A DNA stretch of 64,000 nt, taken from assembly GCF_900105215.1 (NCBI RefSeq), contig NZ_FOIP01000002.1:1116001-1180000 (forward strand), in the 5' to 3' direction. Made by a program: the position numbers and the translations under genes. This DNA comes from Lacrimispora sphenoides. Its GTDB lineage: Bacteria; Bacillota; Clostridia; Lachnospirales; Lachnospiraceae. The notes below the pieces were generated by a model. The model had not been told where the DNA came from and did no database searches. It was given only the letters and a program-made list of their open reading frames with translations. Position 1 is the first letter of the stretch. Every line of letters begins with the position of its first letter. This document shows positions 49,968 to 58,782 of this stretch, one piece after another.

Positions 49968-51131
49968 ATGGCACTTGAAAGGATCAATGCAGTAGGGACC
50001 AGCTTTTTTGGCCGCGGTTCCATTGGGTTGCTGCCGGATGAGTTTAAGAAACGGGGATTTAAACGGGCACTTATCGTCACGGACCCCTTCCTGTATAAAA
50101 ACGGTACCGGAGACAAAGTGGGAGCCTGCCTATTAAAAGCCGGTGTGGAATACGCTATTTATTACCTGGTTGAGCCCAATCCCACCACCATGGTTGTGGG
50201 TGACTGCCTGGAGGCTGCTAAGGCCCTGGAAGTGGATCTTTTGGTGGCAGTGGGCGGAGGCTCTGCCATAGATACGGCAAAGGCAGTCAGCATTGTGATG
50301 GCAAACGGCGGTAAGGTGGAGGACTATGAAGGGGTAGAACGCTCTCTTGATCCGGGAATGCCCATTGTGGCGGTGAATACTACTGCAGGTACCGGATCAG
50401 AGGTTACGTCGTTCTATATCGTGACCGATCCGGTGAGACATTCCAAAATGTGTATGGTAGACTCGAACTGTATGGTCACCATTGCCGTTAATGATGTAGA
50501 CTTCATGATGAGCATGCCAAAAGCCCTCACGGCTTCCACAGGAATGGATGCCATGACCCATGCCATTGAAGCGGCTGTGGCAAAACGAGCTACTCCATAT
50601 ACGGATAAGGATGCCCTTTGGGCAATGGGTGTGATTGGTACATACCTTCCGGAAGCGGTGGCTGACGGAAGTAATGAGAAAGCCAGGGAGATGATGGCTT
50701 ATGCGGAATACAGTGCGGGCATGGCATTTTCCAATGCAGGTCTTGGCATGGTGCATGCTATGGCCCATTCTCTTGGAGGGCTCATGAACCTGCCTCACGG
50801 CATCTGCAATGCGGTTTTGCTGCCTTTTGTCATGGAATTTAACGGAAGCAGGCCGGAAGCCGCAGAGCGGTATAAGAAGGTGGCAGAGGGACTTAAGATT
50901 CCCGGGGCGTCTGCCATGACAGGGGAACAGGCTGTGAAGGAAACTGTGGCCTGTATCAGGCGGCTGTCAAGGGAGGTAGGGATTACACAAAGTCTTAAAG
51001 AGCTTAAGGTAAATCCTGAGGATTTTAAGGCTCTGGCGGAAATTGCACTTAAGGATACCTGTATGGAGGACAATCCCTTTAAACCAACACTTGGGCAGGT
51101 TATAGAAGTGTATCGGAACGCATATGGTTGA
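49968..51131 (+). CDS. Iron-containing alcohol dehydrogenase
   Basis: A 387-residue type III alcohol dehydrogenase. NAD-binding AVGGGSAIDTAKAV near 90-105, NTTAGTGSEVT near 140, and the metal-ligand region TGMDAMTHAIEA with MVHAMAHSLGGLMNLPHG. It should reduce the aldehyde to alcohol and return NAD to the acylating dehydrogenase. No clear encapsulation peptide at either end. Confidence 0.92.
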   Translation: MALERINAVGTSFFGRGSIGLLPDEFKKRGFKRALIVTDPFLYKNGTGDKVGACLLKAGVEYAIYYLVEPNPTTMVVGDCLEAAKALEVDLLVAVGGGSAIDTAKAVSIVMANGGKVEDYEGVERSLDPGMPIVAVNTTAGTGSEVTSFYIVTDPVRHSKMCMVDSNCMVTIAVNDVDFMMSMPKALTASTGMDAMTHAIEAAVAKRATPYTDKDALWAMGVIGTYLPEAVADGSNEKAREMMAYAEYSAGMAFSNAGLGMVHAMAHSLGGLMNLPHGICNAVLLPFVMEFNGSRPEAAERYKKVAEGLKIPGASAMTGEQAVKETVACIRRLSREVGITQSLKELKVNPEDFKALAEIALKDTCMEDNPFKPTLGQVIEVYRNAYG

Positions 51132-51164
51132 ACTGCAATAAATTGTGGGAAGGAGAAGGAATAA

Positions 51165-52178
51165 ATGAAAAAACTGATTAATGTACCGGAAAACTATGTA
51201 AATGAGATGCTGGAGGGAATCTACCTTGCGCATCCGGACTATGTTACTTATACGGAAGGCGACTTGCGCTGCCTGGTTACCTCCAATAAGGTGGAGGGAA
51301 AAGTAGGAATTGCAACCGGAGGGGGTTCGGGGCATCTTCCTCTGTTTCTAGGTTATGTAGGAAAAGGAATGTTAGACGGCTGTTCGGTGGGAGATGTTTT
51401 CCAGTCTCCCAGCGCGGAGCAGATGCTTAACGTAACGAAACGCATTGACTCCGGAGCCGGTGTTCTTTATATTTACGGCAATTATAACGGGGATATCTTT
51501 AATTTTGATATGGCCGCAGAGATGGCAGATATGGAAGAGGATATCCATGTGGAAAGTGTTGTTGCAGGGGAAGATGTGGCATCTCCCAAGGCAGCTCCAG
51601 GAGAGAAGAATACCAGAAGAGGAGTAGCCGGTATCTTTTTTGTATATAAGTGTGCCGGAGCAGCTGCTGCAGCCGGTAAGGATTTACAAGAGGTAAAACG
51701 GATCGCAGAGAAAGCGGCGGCCAATGTAAGGACCATGGGAGTGGCACTTACTCCCTGTACAGTACCGAGAGTCGGTCATCCGGGATTTGAGATAGGAGAG
51801 GATGAGATGGAAATCGGCATGGGAATCCATGGAGAGTCCGGAATCCGCCGTGGGAAACTGGAAACAGCAGATGAGATCACATTGGAAATGATGGAAAAAA
51901 TCCTTGAAGATATTCCATACTGTGCCGGAGATGAGGTTGCGGTTCTGGTAAACGGACTGGGCGCTACTCCTCTTGACGAGCAGTATATTGTGGCAAGAAA
52001 GGTCAATATGATTCTGGAAGAGAAGGGAATCAAGGTGCACCGTTATTATGTAGGTGAATATGTAACCTCTATTGAGATGGCAGGCTTATCCATTTCCCTT
52101 CTGAAAATGGATGAGGAACTGAAGGGCTATCTGGATGCTCCGGCTGATACACCATTCTTTAAGCAGGGAATTGTCTAA
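51165..52178 (+). CDS. dhaK: DhaK-like dihydroxyacetone kinase subunit
   Basis: A 337-residue DhaK. GGGSGHLPLFLGYVGKGMLDG is the substrate loop; NYNGDIFNFDMA holds the conserved Asp; MGIHGESGIRRG carries the histidine that forms a hemiaminal with the carbonyl of the substrate. In the operon of a DHAP-forming aldolase, so it may phosphorylate dihydroxyacetone or a related ketose; several DhaK relatives act on tetruloses instead. No DhaM is encoded here. Confidence 0.88.
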   Translation: MKKLINVPENYVNEMLEGIYLAHPDYVTYTEGDLRCLVTSNKVEGKVGIATGGGSGHLPLFLGYVGKGMLDGCSVGDVFQSPSAEQMLNVTKRIDSGAGVLYIYGNYNGDIFNFDMAAEMADMEEDIHVESVVAGEDVASPKAAPGEKNTRRGVAGIFFVYKCAGAAAAAGKDLQEVKRIAEKAAANVRTMGVALTPCTVPRVGHPGFEIGEDEMEIGMGIHGESGIRRGKLETADEITLEMMEKILEDIPYCAGDEVAVLVNGLGATPLDEQYIVARKVNMILEEKGIKVHRYYVGEYVTSIEMAGLSISLLKMDEELKGYLDAPADTPFFKQGIV

Positions 52179-52265
52179 AGATCCTATTGGAGTAGGTGGC
52201 ATAAGAGCATAACGTTTGTCACGATTATTTATGCCGCCGGCATCAGCGGCAGAATGGAGGCTGAT

Positions 52266-52883
52266 ATGAACCAGCAGGAACTGATAGCCATACTTGGCAG
52301 AATAAGTAAGATCATGGTGGAAAACCGAAACTACTTAATTGAACTGGACAGTGTTGTGGGAGACAGTGATCTGGGACTTACGATGACGGATGGATTCCAG
52401 GCGGCTTACGACGCGGTTTCAGATGGATCGGAGCCGGATCTGGGCAAGCTATTGTACAAGGCAGGAAAGACCATGGGAAATAAAGTTCCTTCTACCATGG
52501 GGACATTGATGGCAGCAGGTCTGATGCGTGCCGGGAAGACACTAAAAGGAAAGACAGAATTGTCCGGTGCAGATGCTGTTTCCTTGTTTGAAGCTTATGA
52601 AGCAGGTGTTGCCGATCTTGGTAAAGCGAAATTAGGGGATAAGACCTTTCTGGATGGATTTCATCCCGGAGTGCAGGTACTTAAGGCTGAAGTGGAAGCC
52701 GGAGTGTCCCTTGAAGAAGCTTTTGGGAAAGCGGCAGCGGCTGCATGGAATGGTTTTGAACAAACAACGACTATGATTGCCGTTCATGGAAGAGCGGCAA
52801 CAAGAGGAGAAGCGTCCCGATCTTTAAAAGATCCTGGGGCTGCTGTTGCAGCTCTTATCATGAAGGCAGTTGCAGACAGATAA
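52266..52883 (+). CDS. dhaL: DhaL-like nucleotide-binding kinase subunit
   Basis: A 205-residue DhaL. The metal/ADP-binding loop reads LDSVVGDSDLGLTM where classic DhaL has GDGDHGTNM; the aspartates are kept but the His and Asn differ. Later marks: STMGTLMAAGLMRAG and HGRAATRGEASRS with LKDPGAAV. I start at the ATG at 52266, five bases after GGAGG; ATG at 52254 overlaps that site. With no DhaM nearby, it probably uses ATP directly. Last gene of the operon. Confidence 0.88.
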   Translation: MNQQELIAILGRISKIMVENRNYLIELDSVVGDSDLGLTMTDGFQAAYDAVSDGSEPDLGKLLYKAGKTMGNKVPSTMGTLMAAGLMRAGKTLKGKTELSGADAVSLFEAYEAGVADLGKAKLGDKTFLDGFHPGVQVLKAEVEAGVSLEEAFGKAAAAAWNGFEQTTTMIAVHGRAATRGEASRSLKDPGAAVAALIMKAVADR

Positions 52884-52990
52884 GATGATGACTAAGGGGG
52901 CTTAAACATGAAGCTGCATGCTCATTGAACCTGGACAGATCAGAACATTTGCGGTCAGGACGAAAAATGAAACGTAAGTTTTAAGAATAA

Positions 52991-53020
52991 GGGAGCAGAT
53001 AAGGGAAACAATCTGCTCCC
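52991..53020 (+). terminator. Terminator of the microcompartment operon
   Basis: GGGAGCAGAT pairs perfectly with ATCTGCTCCC with a 10-nt loop; an AT-rich stretch with few Ts follows. It lies 108 bp after dhaL in the 447-bp gap, which otherwise holds the beta-glucoside promoter and antiterminator site. Confidence 0.7.
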
Positions 53021-53106
53021 ATAAATATAAAACCACTGTTTTTTGTTAAAATTAGACGATTTTCATGTTGAAAAATTGGGAAAAATGTAGAAAAATCTAA
53101 AATTAG

Positions 53107-53135
53107 TTGCATCAATTTGCAAACGGTGTTATATT
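53107..53135 (+). promoter_or_regulatory. Predicted promoter of the beta-glucoside operon
   Basis: TTGCAT (53107-53112), 17-bp spacer, TATATT (53130-53135). The transcript would start near 53142 and run straight into the antiterminator site. Confidence 0.65.
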
Positions 53136-53172
53136 GTATCCAGTTGAGTACAACTAAATAGCAAAACAGGAA

Positions 53173-53204
53173 GACGTGTTACTGGTAATGCAGGCAAGAT
53201 CGGA
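53173..53204 (+). promoter_or_regulatory. Ribonucleic antiterminator (RAT) site for the LicT/BglG-type protein
   Basis: The core GTTACTGGTAATGCAGGC with its AAGATC continuation matches the BglG/LicT target pattern (TTACTG...GCAGGCAA). Its 3' end overlaps the left arm of the terminator at 53198, so protein binding should prevent terminator folding. Confidence 0.8.
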
Positions 53205-53276
53205 TTGAGCAAAGAGTTATAAGGCTTATTATTTTTAGTCTTATGATTTATATCGCTTGGTCGGGTCTTTTTTATT
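53198..53276 (+). terminator. Conditional terminator overlapping the RAT site
   Basis: GATCGGATTGAGC (53198-53210) pairs with GCTTGGTCGGGTC (53255-53267), 12 of 13 positions counting G-T pairs, followed by a T run. The 44-nt loop has a small inner ATAAG/CTTAT hairpin. Confidence 0.75.
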
Positions 53277-53330
53277 TTGTCATTCCGGCCGGGTGATGAG
53301 ATATGATAACACTTGAAAGGGGTTTGGAAA

Positions 53331-55220
53331 ATGAATTATAATCAAATAGCCAAAGACATTATAACAAATGTCGGCGGTTCCGATAACATAAGGGGACTCA
53401 CCCATTGTTTTACCAGATTAAGGTTTGAGTTAAGAGATACAAAGAAGGCAAAGAAAGAAGTAATTGAACATCTGGAAGGTGTTATCTCCGTAGTGGAAAG
53501 CGGCGGGCAGTTCCAGGTCGTTCTGGGAACAAAAGTCACAAAGGTTTACGAAGCGATCCTTCCCATGATATCATTAGAGGAAAATACAGCAGACAGCGAA
53601 GAAAAGGGTTCTGTCTGGAACCGGATTCTGATTGCCATTTCCTCCATGTTTACTCCCATGGTTCCGGCGATTGCAGCCTCCGGACTTTTAAAAGGTCTTT
53701 TGACCATCGCAAGAATTACAGCCTCCAATCACGGGCTGGATATTACCGTCAACCAGACTTATATTCTCATTATGGCTGCCACAGACGCATTGTTTTATTT
53801 CATGCCAATCATACTTGCTTATACTAGTGCAAAGGTATTTAAGGCAAATGAATTTATTGCCATGGCACTTGGCGGTACCATGTGCTACCCGGCGGTTGTT
53901 TCCCTGATGACTGGGAGTGAGGCTGTCAGCATGTTCGGCATTGCAATTACAAAGGCAAGCTATGCGTCATCCGTGATTCCCATTATCATCGGAGTATTTA
54001 TTCTTGCATATATACAGAAGTTTTTAGAAAAGATAATTCCTGAAGTATTAAAAATCATACTGGTTCCAGGCATATCCCTGCTGGTTATGATTCCTGCGAC
54101 CTTTATGGTGTTTGGTCCCATTGGCATCTACATCGGTAATGGCATTAACTTTATCTACACTGGAATGATGAATTTAAGCCCTGCTTTGTGCGGAGCTTTT
54201 GTGGGCGGCATGTGGTGCGTATTTGTTATTTTCGGAGCACACAGAGCTCTGCTTCCCATTGGTATCAATGATGTGGCCCAGTTCGGCCACCAAAACCTGC
54301 TGGCTTTTGCCGGTGCAGCAAATTTCTCTCAGGGCGGTGCAGCTCTTGGAGTCATGTTAAAAACAAAGAGCAAGGACTTAAAAACAGTTGCCGCTTCTGC
54401 AGCCATATCCGCTTCTGTTTGCGGCATTACGGAGCCTGCTATTTACGGTTGTAACCTGCGGTTAAAAAAGCCTATGATCTATGCAATTATCTGTGGTGCC
54501 ATCGGCGGTGCGATCATGGGTGTGGGAGGCGTATACGGCGATTCCTTTGCCAATAACGGGGTGCTTACCTTTGCAACTTATGCGGCTTTCGGTATGAAGA
54601 CCTTTATTTATTATCTGATCGGTGTTGCAGTATCCTTCTTTGGAGCAATGGGACTTACATTCCTGTTCGGTTTTGATGACATCAGCGGAAAAGGCGAACG
54701 AGTTTCCGGTTCAGATGAAGGAGCTGCCGAATTCCAGGATGTTTTGGGTATTACTTCTGGGGCTGACATATTGATCAGCTCACCGGTGGAAGGTACTGCA
54801 GTGCCCATGACATCGGTAAACGATGAGGTTTTTTCCTCTATGGCGTTAGGGAACGGAGTTGCGATTGTCCCGGAAAAGGGTGAAGTTGTCGCTCCGGAAG
54901 ACTGTACCGTGACCATGGTTTATCCCACGCTTCATGCCTTGGGGCTTATGCTGGACAGCGGTGCTGAAATGATTATTCACGTTGGAATCAATACGGTCCA
55001 ATTGGAAGGAAAGCATTTTAAAAAACATGTGGAAGAAGGTACCCATGTCACGAAGGGAACCAGGCTTTTATCCTTTGACTTAGATGCCTTAAAGAAGGAA
55101 GGATATGATACGGTTGTTCCTATCATCATCAGCAATACTGCTGCTTTTAGCGAGGTAACAGGAATTACCGGATCAGGAGCTTCTCTTCAAAAGCCAGTGA
55201 TCGCAATTAAAAATAATTAG
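53331..55220 (+). CDS. PTS beta-glucoside-specific EIIBCA
   Basis: A 629-residue complete permease. EIIB at the N-terminus has Cys26 in GLTHCFTRLRFEL; EIIC spans about 100-455 (FTPMVPAIAASGLLKGLL; HRALLPIGINDV; ITEPAIYGCNLRLKKP); the C-terminal EIIA has the phospho-histidine in EMIIHVGINTVQL near 549. Start at the ATG at 53331 after AAAGGGG. Expressed only when the LicT-type protein opens the leader terminator. Confidence 0.93.
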   Translation: MNYNQIAKDIITNVGGSDNIRGLTHCFTRLRFELRDTKKAKKEVIEHLEGVISVVESGGQFQVVLGTKVTKVYEAILPMISLEENTADSEEKGSVWNRILIAISSMFTPMVPAIAASGLLKGLLTIARITASNHGLDITVNQTYILIMAATDALFYFMPIILAYTSAKVFKANEFIAMALGGTMCYPAVVSLMTGSEAVSMFGIAITKASYASSVIPIIIGVFILAYIQKFLEKIIPEVLKIILVPGISLLVMIPATFMVFGPIGIYIGNGINFIYTGMMNLSPALCGAFVGGMWCVFVIFGAHRALLPIGINDVAQFGHQNLLAFAGAANFSQGGAALGVMLKTKSKDLKTVAASAAISASVCGITEPAIYGCNLRLKKPMIYAIICGAIGGAIMGVGGVYGDSFANNGVLTFATYAAFGMKTFIYYLIGVAVSFFGAMGLTFLFGFDDISGKGERVSGSDEGAAEFQDVLGITSGADILISSPVEGTAVPMTSVNDEVFSSMALGNGVAIVPEKGEVVAPEDCTVTMVYPTLHALGLMLDSGAEMIIHVGINTVQLEGKHFKKHVEEGTHVTKGTRLLSFDLDALKKEGYDTVVPIIISNTAAFSEVTGITGSGASLQKPVIAIKNN

Positions 55221-55236
55221 TAAAGGAAATATAGAT

Positions 55237-56661
55237 ATGGAAATGACAAAAACAAATTTCCCAAAAAACTTTTTATGGGGAGCTTCCTCTTCGGCATTCC
55301 AGATTGAAGGCGGATGGGATGAAGGAGGAAAGGGCATTACAGTTGCTGATGTCAATTCCTTTAAGCGCTCGGATATCCAGGCTGACAGCAAGGTCGCCAG
55401 TGACTTCTACCATCATTGGGAGGAGGATATCCGGTTAATGAAGGAACTGGGAATGCAGATTTACCGGTTCTCAATTTCATGGGCCAGAATCATACCGGAT
55501 GGAGATGGAGAGATAAACCAGGCAGGAATTGATTTCTATCATAAGATCATCGATCGTCTGTTAGAACAGGGCATTCAGCCCTTTATCACCTTATATCACT
55601 TTGACCTTCCCTATGCCCTTGCCAGGAAATATAACGGCTGGGAATCCAGAGAATGTGTAAAGGCCTTTGAGCGTTATGCAAAAATATGTTTTAAAGCCTT
55701 TGGAGACAGAGTCACCTACTGGCAGGTCCACAACGAGCAGAATCTTATGGTGAGAGTAAACGAACGGATGAACATCACAACGGATGACGCATGGGAAGCC
55801 GACCGCCAGAGAGCCCAGATGGATTACCACATGTTCCTGGCTCATGCCCTGGCGGTGAAAGCCTGCCATTCCATCATACCGGATGGAAAGATCGGTCCTG
55901 CGGTATCCTCCACCTGTACCTATCCGGAAAGCAACAGACCGGAAGATGTTTGGGCGGCCCGGATGAACGACTGGTTTAAGACGGATTACTGCCTGGATAT
56001 GCATTACTACGGCCGTTATCCCGGATATTACATGCGCTATCTGGAAGAAAGGAATATCGTACCGGTTATGGAGCCGGAAGACGAGGAGATTTTAAAAGGC
56101 GGGGCGATGGATTTTATTGCCCTGAATTATTACCGGACCCTGTGTGTCCGGTACCTTCCGACTGATGAGGGGCATCTGGCAGGGGAGAGGGCATTCCCCA
56201 TCAATGAAGTGGATTTTGACCAATACGGTTATTTTCATCATATAAAAAATGAGCATCTGGTTTCCAGTGAATATGGAGCCCAGATCGATCCGCTGGGCCT
56301 TCGGACCGTATTAAACAGCTATTATCAGAAATACCACCTTCCCCTCATCATTACGGAAAATGGCCTGGGAGCCGCCGATACCCTGACAGAGGACGGCAAA
56401 GTCCATGATGAGTACCGGATCAGCTATTTAAAGGCACACATTAAGGCGATAAGCCAGGCAATCGAAGACGGGGTTTCGGTTATGGGATATTCTCCCTGGT
56501 CGTTTATGGATCTTCTCAGTTCCCATGAGGGCTTTCGCAAGCGGTATGGTTTTGTCTATGTCAATCGGGATGACCATGACTTAAAGGATATGAGCCGTGT
56601 GAAAAAGGACAGTTATTTCTGGTATAAGCGGGTGATTGAAACCAATGGAGACGAACTCTGA
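55237..56661 (+). CDS. 6-Phospho-beta-glucosidase, GH1
   Basis: A 474-residue GH1 enzyme cleaving the phosphorylated beta-glucoside delivered by the EIIBCA. The acid/base Glu is in VHNEQN near 167 and the nucleophile in LIITENGLG near 374. FLWGASSSAFQIEGGW is the family's N-terminal signature. Sixteen bp after the PTS gene. Confidence 0.93.
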   Translation: MEMTKTNFPKNFLWGASSSAFQIEGGWDEGGKGITVADVNSFKRSDIQADSKVASDFYHHWEEDIRLMKELGMQIYRFSISWARIIPDGDGEINQAGIDFYHKIIDRLLEQGIQPFITLYHFDLPYALARKYNGWESRECVKAFERYAKICFKAFGDRVTYWQVHNEQNLMVRVNERMNITTDDAWEADRQRAQMDYHMFLAHALAVKACHSIIPDGKIGPAVSSTCTYPESNRPEDVWAARMNDWFKTDYCLDMHYYGRYPGYYMRYLEERNIVPVMEPEDEEILKGGAMDFIALNYYRTLCVRYLPTDEGHLAGERAFPINEVDFDQYGYFHHIKNEHLVSSEYGAQIDPLGLRTVLNSYYQKYHLPLIITENGLGAADTLTEDGKVHDEYRISYLKAHIKAISQAIEDGVSVMGYSPWSFMDLLSSHEGFRKRYGFVYVNRDDHDLKDMSRVKKDSYFWYKRVIETNGDEL

Positions 56662-56699
56662 GTTTGATTTCGTGAGAATAACAGAAATGGGGTTGGGTA

Positions 56700-57557
56700 A
56701 TGAGGGTTGTAAAAGTAATGAATAATTCCCTGCTGCTGGCACTTGATGACAGCGGCAGGGAAGTGATCCTGATGGGAAAGGGAATTGGATTTAATAAGTC
56801 CATTGGGCATCACTTAAAAAGTGAAGACATTGAAAAGGTATTTGTCTTAAAGGACCGGTCAATATCAAAGAATATCATCCGGCTTGCCTCAGAAATAGAC
56901 AGTACCTATTTTGAACTGGCCAAACAGGTTATTGATTATGCCATTGACACCTATGGAATGGTACTGATGGAGCATATTTATCTGGGACTTACAGACCATT
57001 TGTCTTTTGCTGTAAAAAGGAACAATGAGGGGATTTTAATACAAAATTTCTACACACAGACCTTAAAACGTTTCAATCCAAAGGAATTTAAAGTTGGCTT
57101 ATATGCCCTGCAGCTTGTGAGGGAGCGGCTGCAGGTGGAACTGCCTGAAGATGAGGCTGGAAATATTGCCTTTCATTTTATTAATGCACAGACAAATAAC
57201 TTAAACAGTACGGATAACCAGAAGATATTTGAGACAGTCAAGGGTATTTTGGATATTGTAAAATACAACTTTTCCATACTCTACGATGAGGACGGAATCG
57301 GCTACACCCGCTTTGTGACTCATCTGCGCCTCTTTGCACAAAGGCTTGTAAACGGAAGTCAGGATTTATATGATTATGAAGATTCCTTTTACACTCATGT
57401 TCTTGAGAGCTGTCCCAGGGAATATGAATGTGTAAAGAAAATCGGTGTGTTTATCAGAGAAAAATTTGAATCAAAGCTGTCCAAACAGGAAGAGATGTAC
57501 TTAGCTGTCCACATCCACAGAATTTTAGAGGAATACGCTCAAAGGGAAAAAACATGA
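56700..57557 (+). CDS. BglG/LicT-family transcriptional antiterminator
   Basis: A 285-residue antiterminator. Residues 1-56 are the RNA-binding CAT domain (VVKVMNNSLLLALDDSG; GKGIGFNKSIGH). Two PRDs follow, with conserved histidines in LTDHLSFAVKR, NIAFHFINAQ, FVTHLRLFAQR and LAVHIHRILEE. Phosphorylation by the EIIB and HPr should set its activity. It should bind the site at 53173-53204. Confidence 0.93.
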   Translation: MRVVKVMNNSLLLALDDSGREVILMGKGIGFNKSIGHHLKSEDIEKVFVLKDRSISKNIIRLASEIDSTYFELAKQVIDYAIDTYGMVLMEHIYLGLTDHLSFAVKRNNEGILIQNFYTQTLKRFNPKEFKVGLYALQLVRERLQVELPEDEAGNIAFHFINAQTNNLNSTDNQKIFETVKGILDIVKYNFSILYDEDGIGYTRFVTHLRLFAQRLVNGSQDLYDYEDSFYTHVLESCPREYECVKKIGVFIREKFESKLSKQEEMYLAVHIHRILEEYAQREKT

Positions 57558-58750
57558 AAGAACAGACTTTAAACCAGCTTACGTTTACGCGCAGACAGGA
57601 AATCCATTACCTTGCTATGGTATCGCTGTTCTGGTTTGCACAATATGTATACATTCCATACCAGACGACTTTTTTAACTGCCAGTGGAGCCAGCAGCGCA
57701 TTTACCGGAATGGTTGTGGGGGCTTATGGAATTTCCCAAATGGTGTTAAGGTTTCCCATAGGCCTTTGTGCGGATTCTGTTGGCAGACATAAATATTTTA
57801 TAATGGCAGGAGCAATTGCCTCCGGAACCGCCTCTGTTTTCCGGGTATTCTGGTGCAATGGCACAGGGTTTCTGGTTGCCAATTTCTTCTCCGGACTGGC
57901 TTCTGCCATGTGGATTTCTTATATGGTGTTCTACACCAATCATTTTTCTGCCGGAGATCAGCAGGCTGCCACCAGCCGGATCGTACTGTTTAATAATTTT
58001 GGAATGCTTCTTGGCTTTCTGTGCAGTACAATCAGCTATCATCGTATCGGCATGGCAGGAATCTGCATGTTAAGCATGTGCGCGGGCCTGATGGCTTTTC
58101 TTCTTTCAATTGGAATTAAAGAAACAGATGTTAAACCCGGCATACATAAGACCAGAGAACTGCTTTCTGTCTGTAACATCAGGCACTTGTGGCTGTTCTC
58201 TTTCATAGCTCTGATTCAGCAAGGGATCCAGCTGACAACTGCCATGTCGTTTACCAACCAGATATTAAAAGAATTGGGCGCATCGGATGGGATTGTAGGG
58301 ATATCCTCTGTGATCTATATGATATCATCCGTAGGATTTGCAGCTTTCGCTTCTTCCGGGACCTGCAGCCGCAAAGGTCCAAGGTTCTGGATTCCGCTGG
58401 TATTTGCTGTTGTGGCTTTCTATTGTATCCTGGTTCCGGCCGCCGGGAACATACCTGTGCTTTTACTGCTGCAAATTTTACCTGGGATGTCCACCGGCAT
58501 CTTGTTCTCTTTTGCAACCTCGGAAGCTATGCAGGGCATACCGGCCGGCAGCAAATCTACGGCCATGGGAATGTACCAGGCTGTTTATGCGCTGGGAATG
58601 ACAACCTTCCCGATCTTTACCGGGTCGCTGGCTGCCAGGGCAGGAATACAGACCGGGTATTTGCTGCTGGCAGGGATTGCCTGCCTGGGTGGAATTGGGG
58701 CAGTGGTGTATTATAAAAAAGTAGCTGCCAACCATGGGTTAGGCAGCTAA
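57554..58750 (+). CDS. MFS transporter
   Basis: A 398-residue protein with about 12 hydrophobic segments. The loop between helices 2 and 3 reads RFPIGLCADSVGRHKYF, the MFS motif A. Its ATG overlaps the antiterminator stop by 4 bp. Substrate unknown; operon position would fit a sugar or aglycone exporter, such as for the aryl part of a glucoside. Confidence 0.82.
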   Translation: MKEQTLNQLTFTRRQEIHYLAMVSLFWFAQYVYIPYQTTFLTASGASSAFTGMVVGAYGISQMVLRFPIGLCADSVGRHKYFIMAGAIASGTASVFRVFWCNGTGFLVANFFSGLASAMWISYMVFYTNHFSAGDQQAATSRIVLFNNFGMLLGFLCSTISYHRIGMAGICMLSMCAGLMAFLLSIGIKETDVKPGIHKTRELLSVCNIRHLWLFSFIALIQQGIQLTTAMSFTNQILKELGASDGIVGISSVIYMISSVGFAAFASSGTCSRKGPRFWIPLVFAVVAFYCILVPAAGNIPVLLLLQILPGMSTGILFSFATSEAMQGIPAGSKSTAMGMYQAVYALGMTTFPIFTGSLAARAGIQTGYLLLAGIACLGGIGAVVYYKKVAANHGLGS

Positions 58751-58782
58751 AGCTAGTTTTCACATTCTTAATTCCAGATTCA

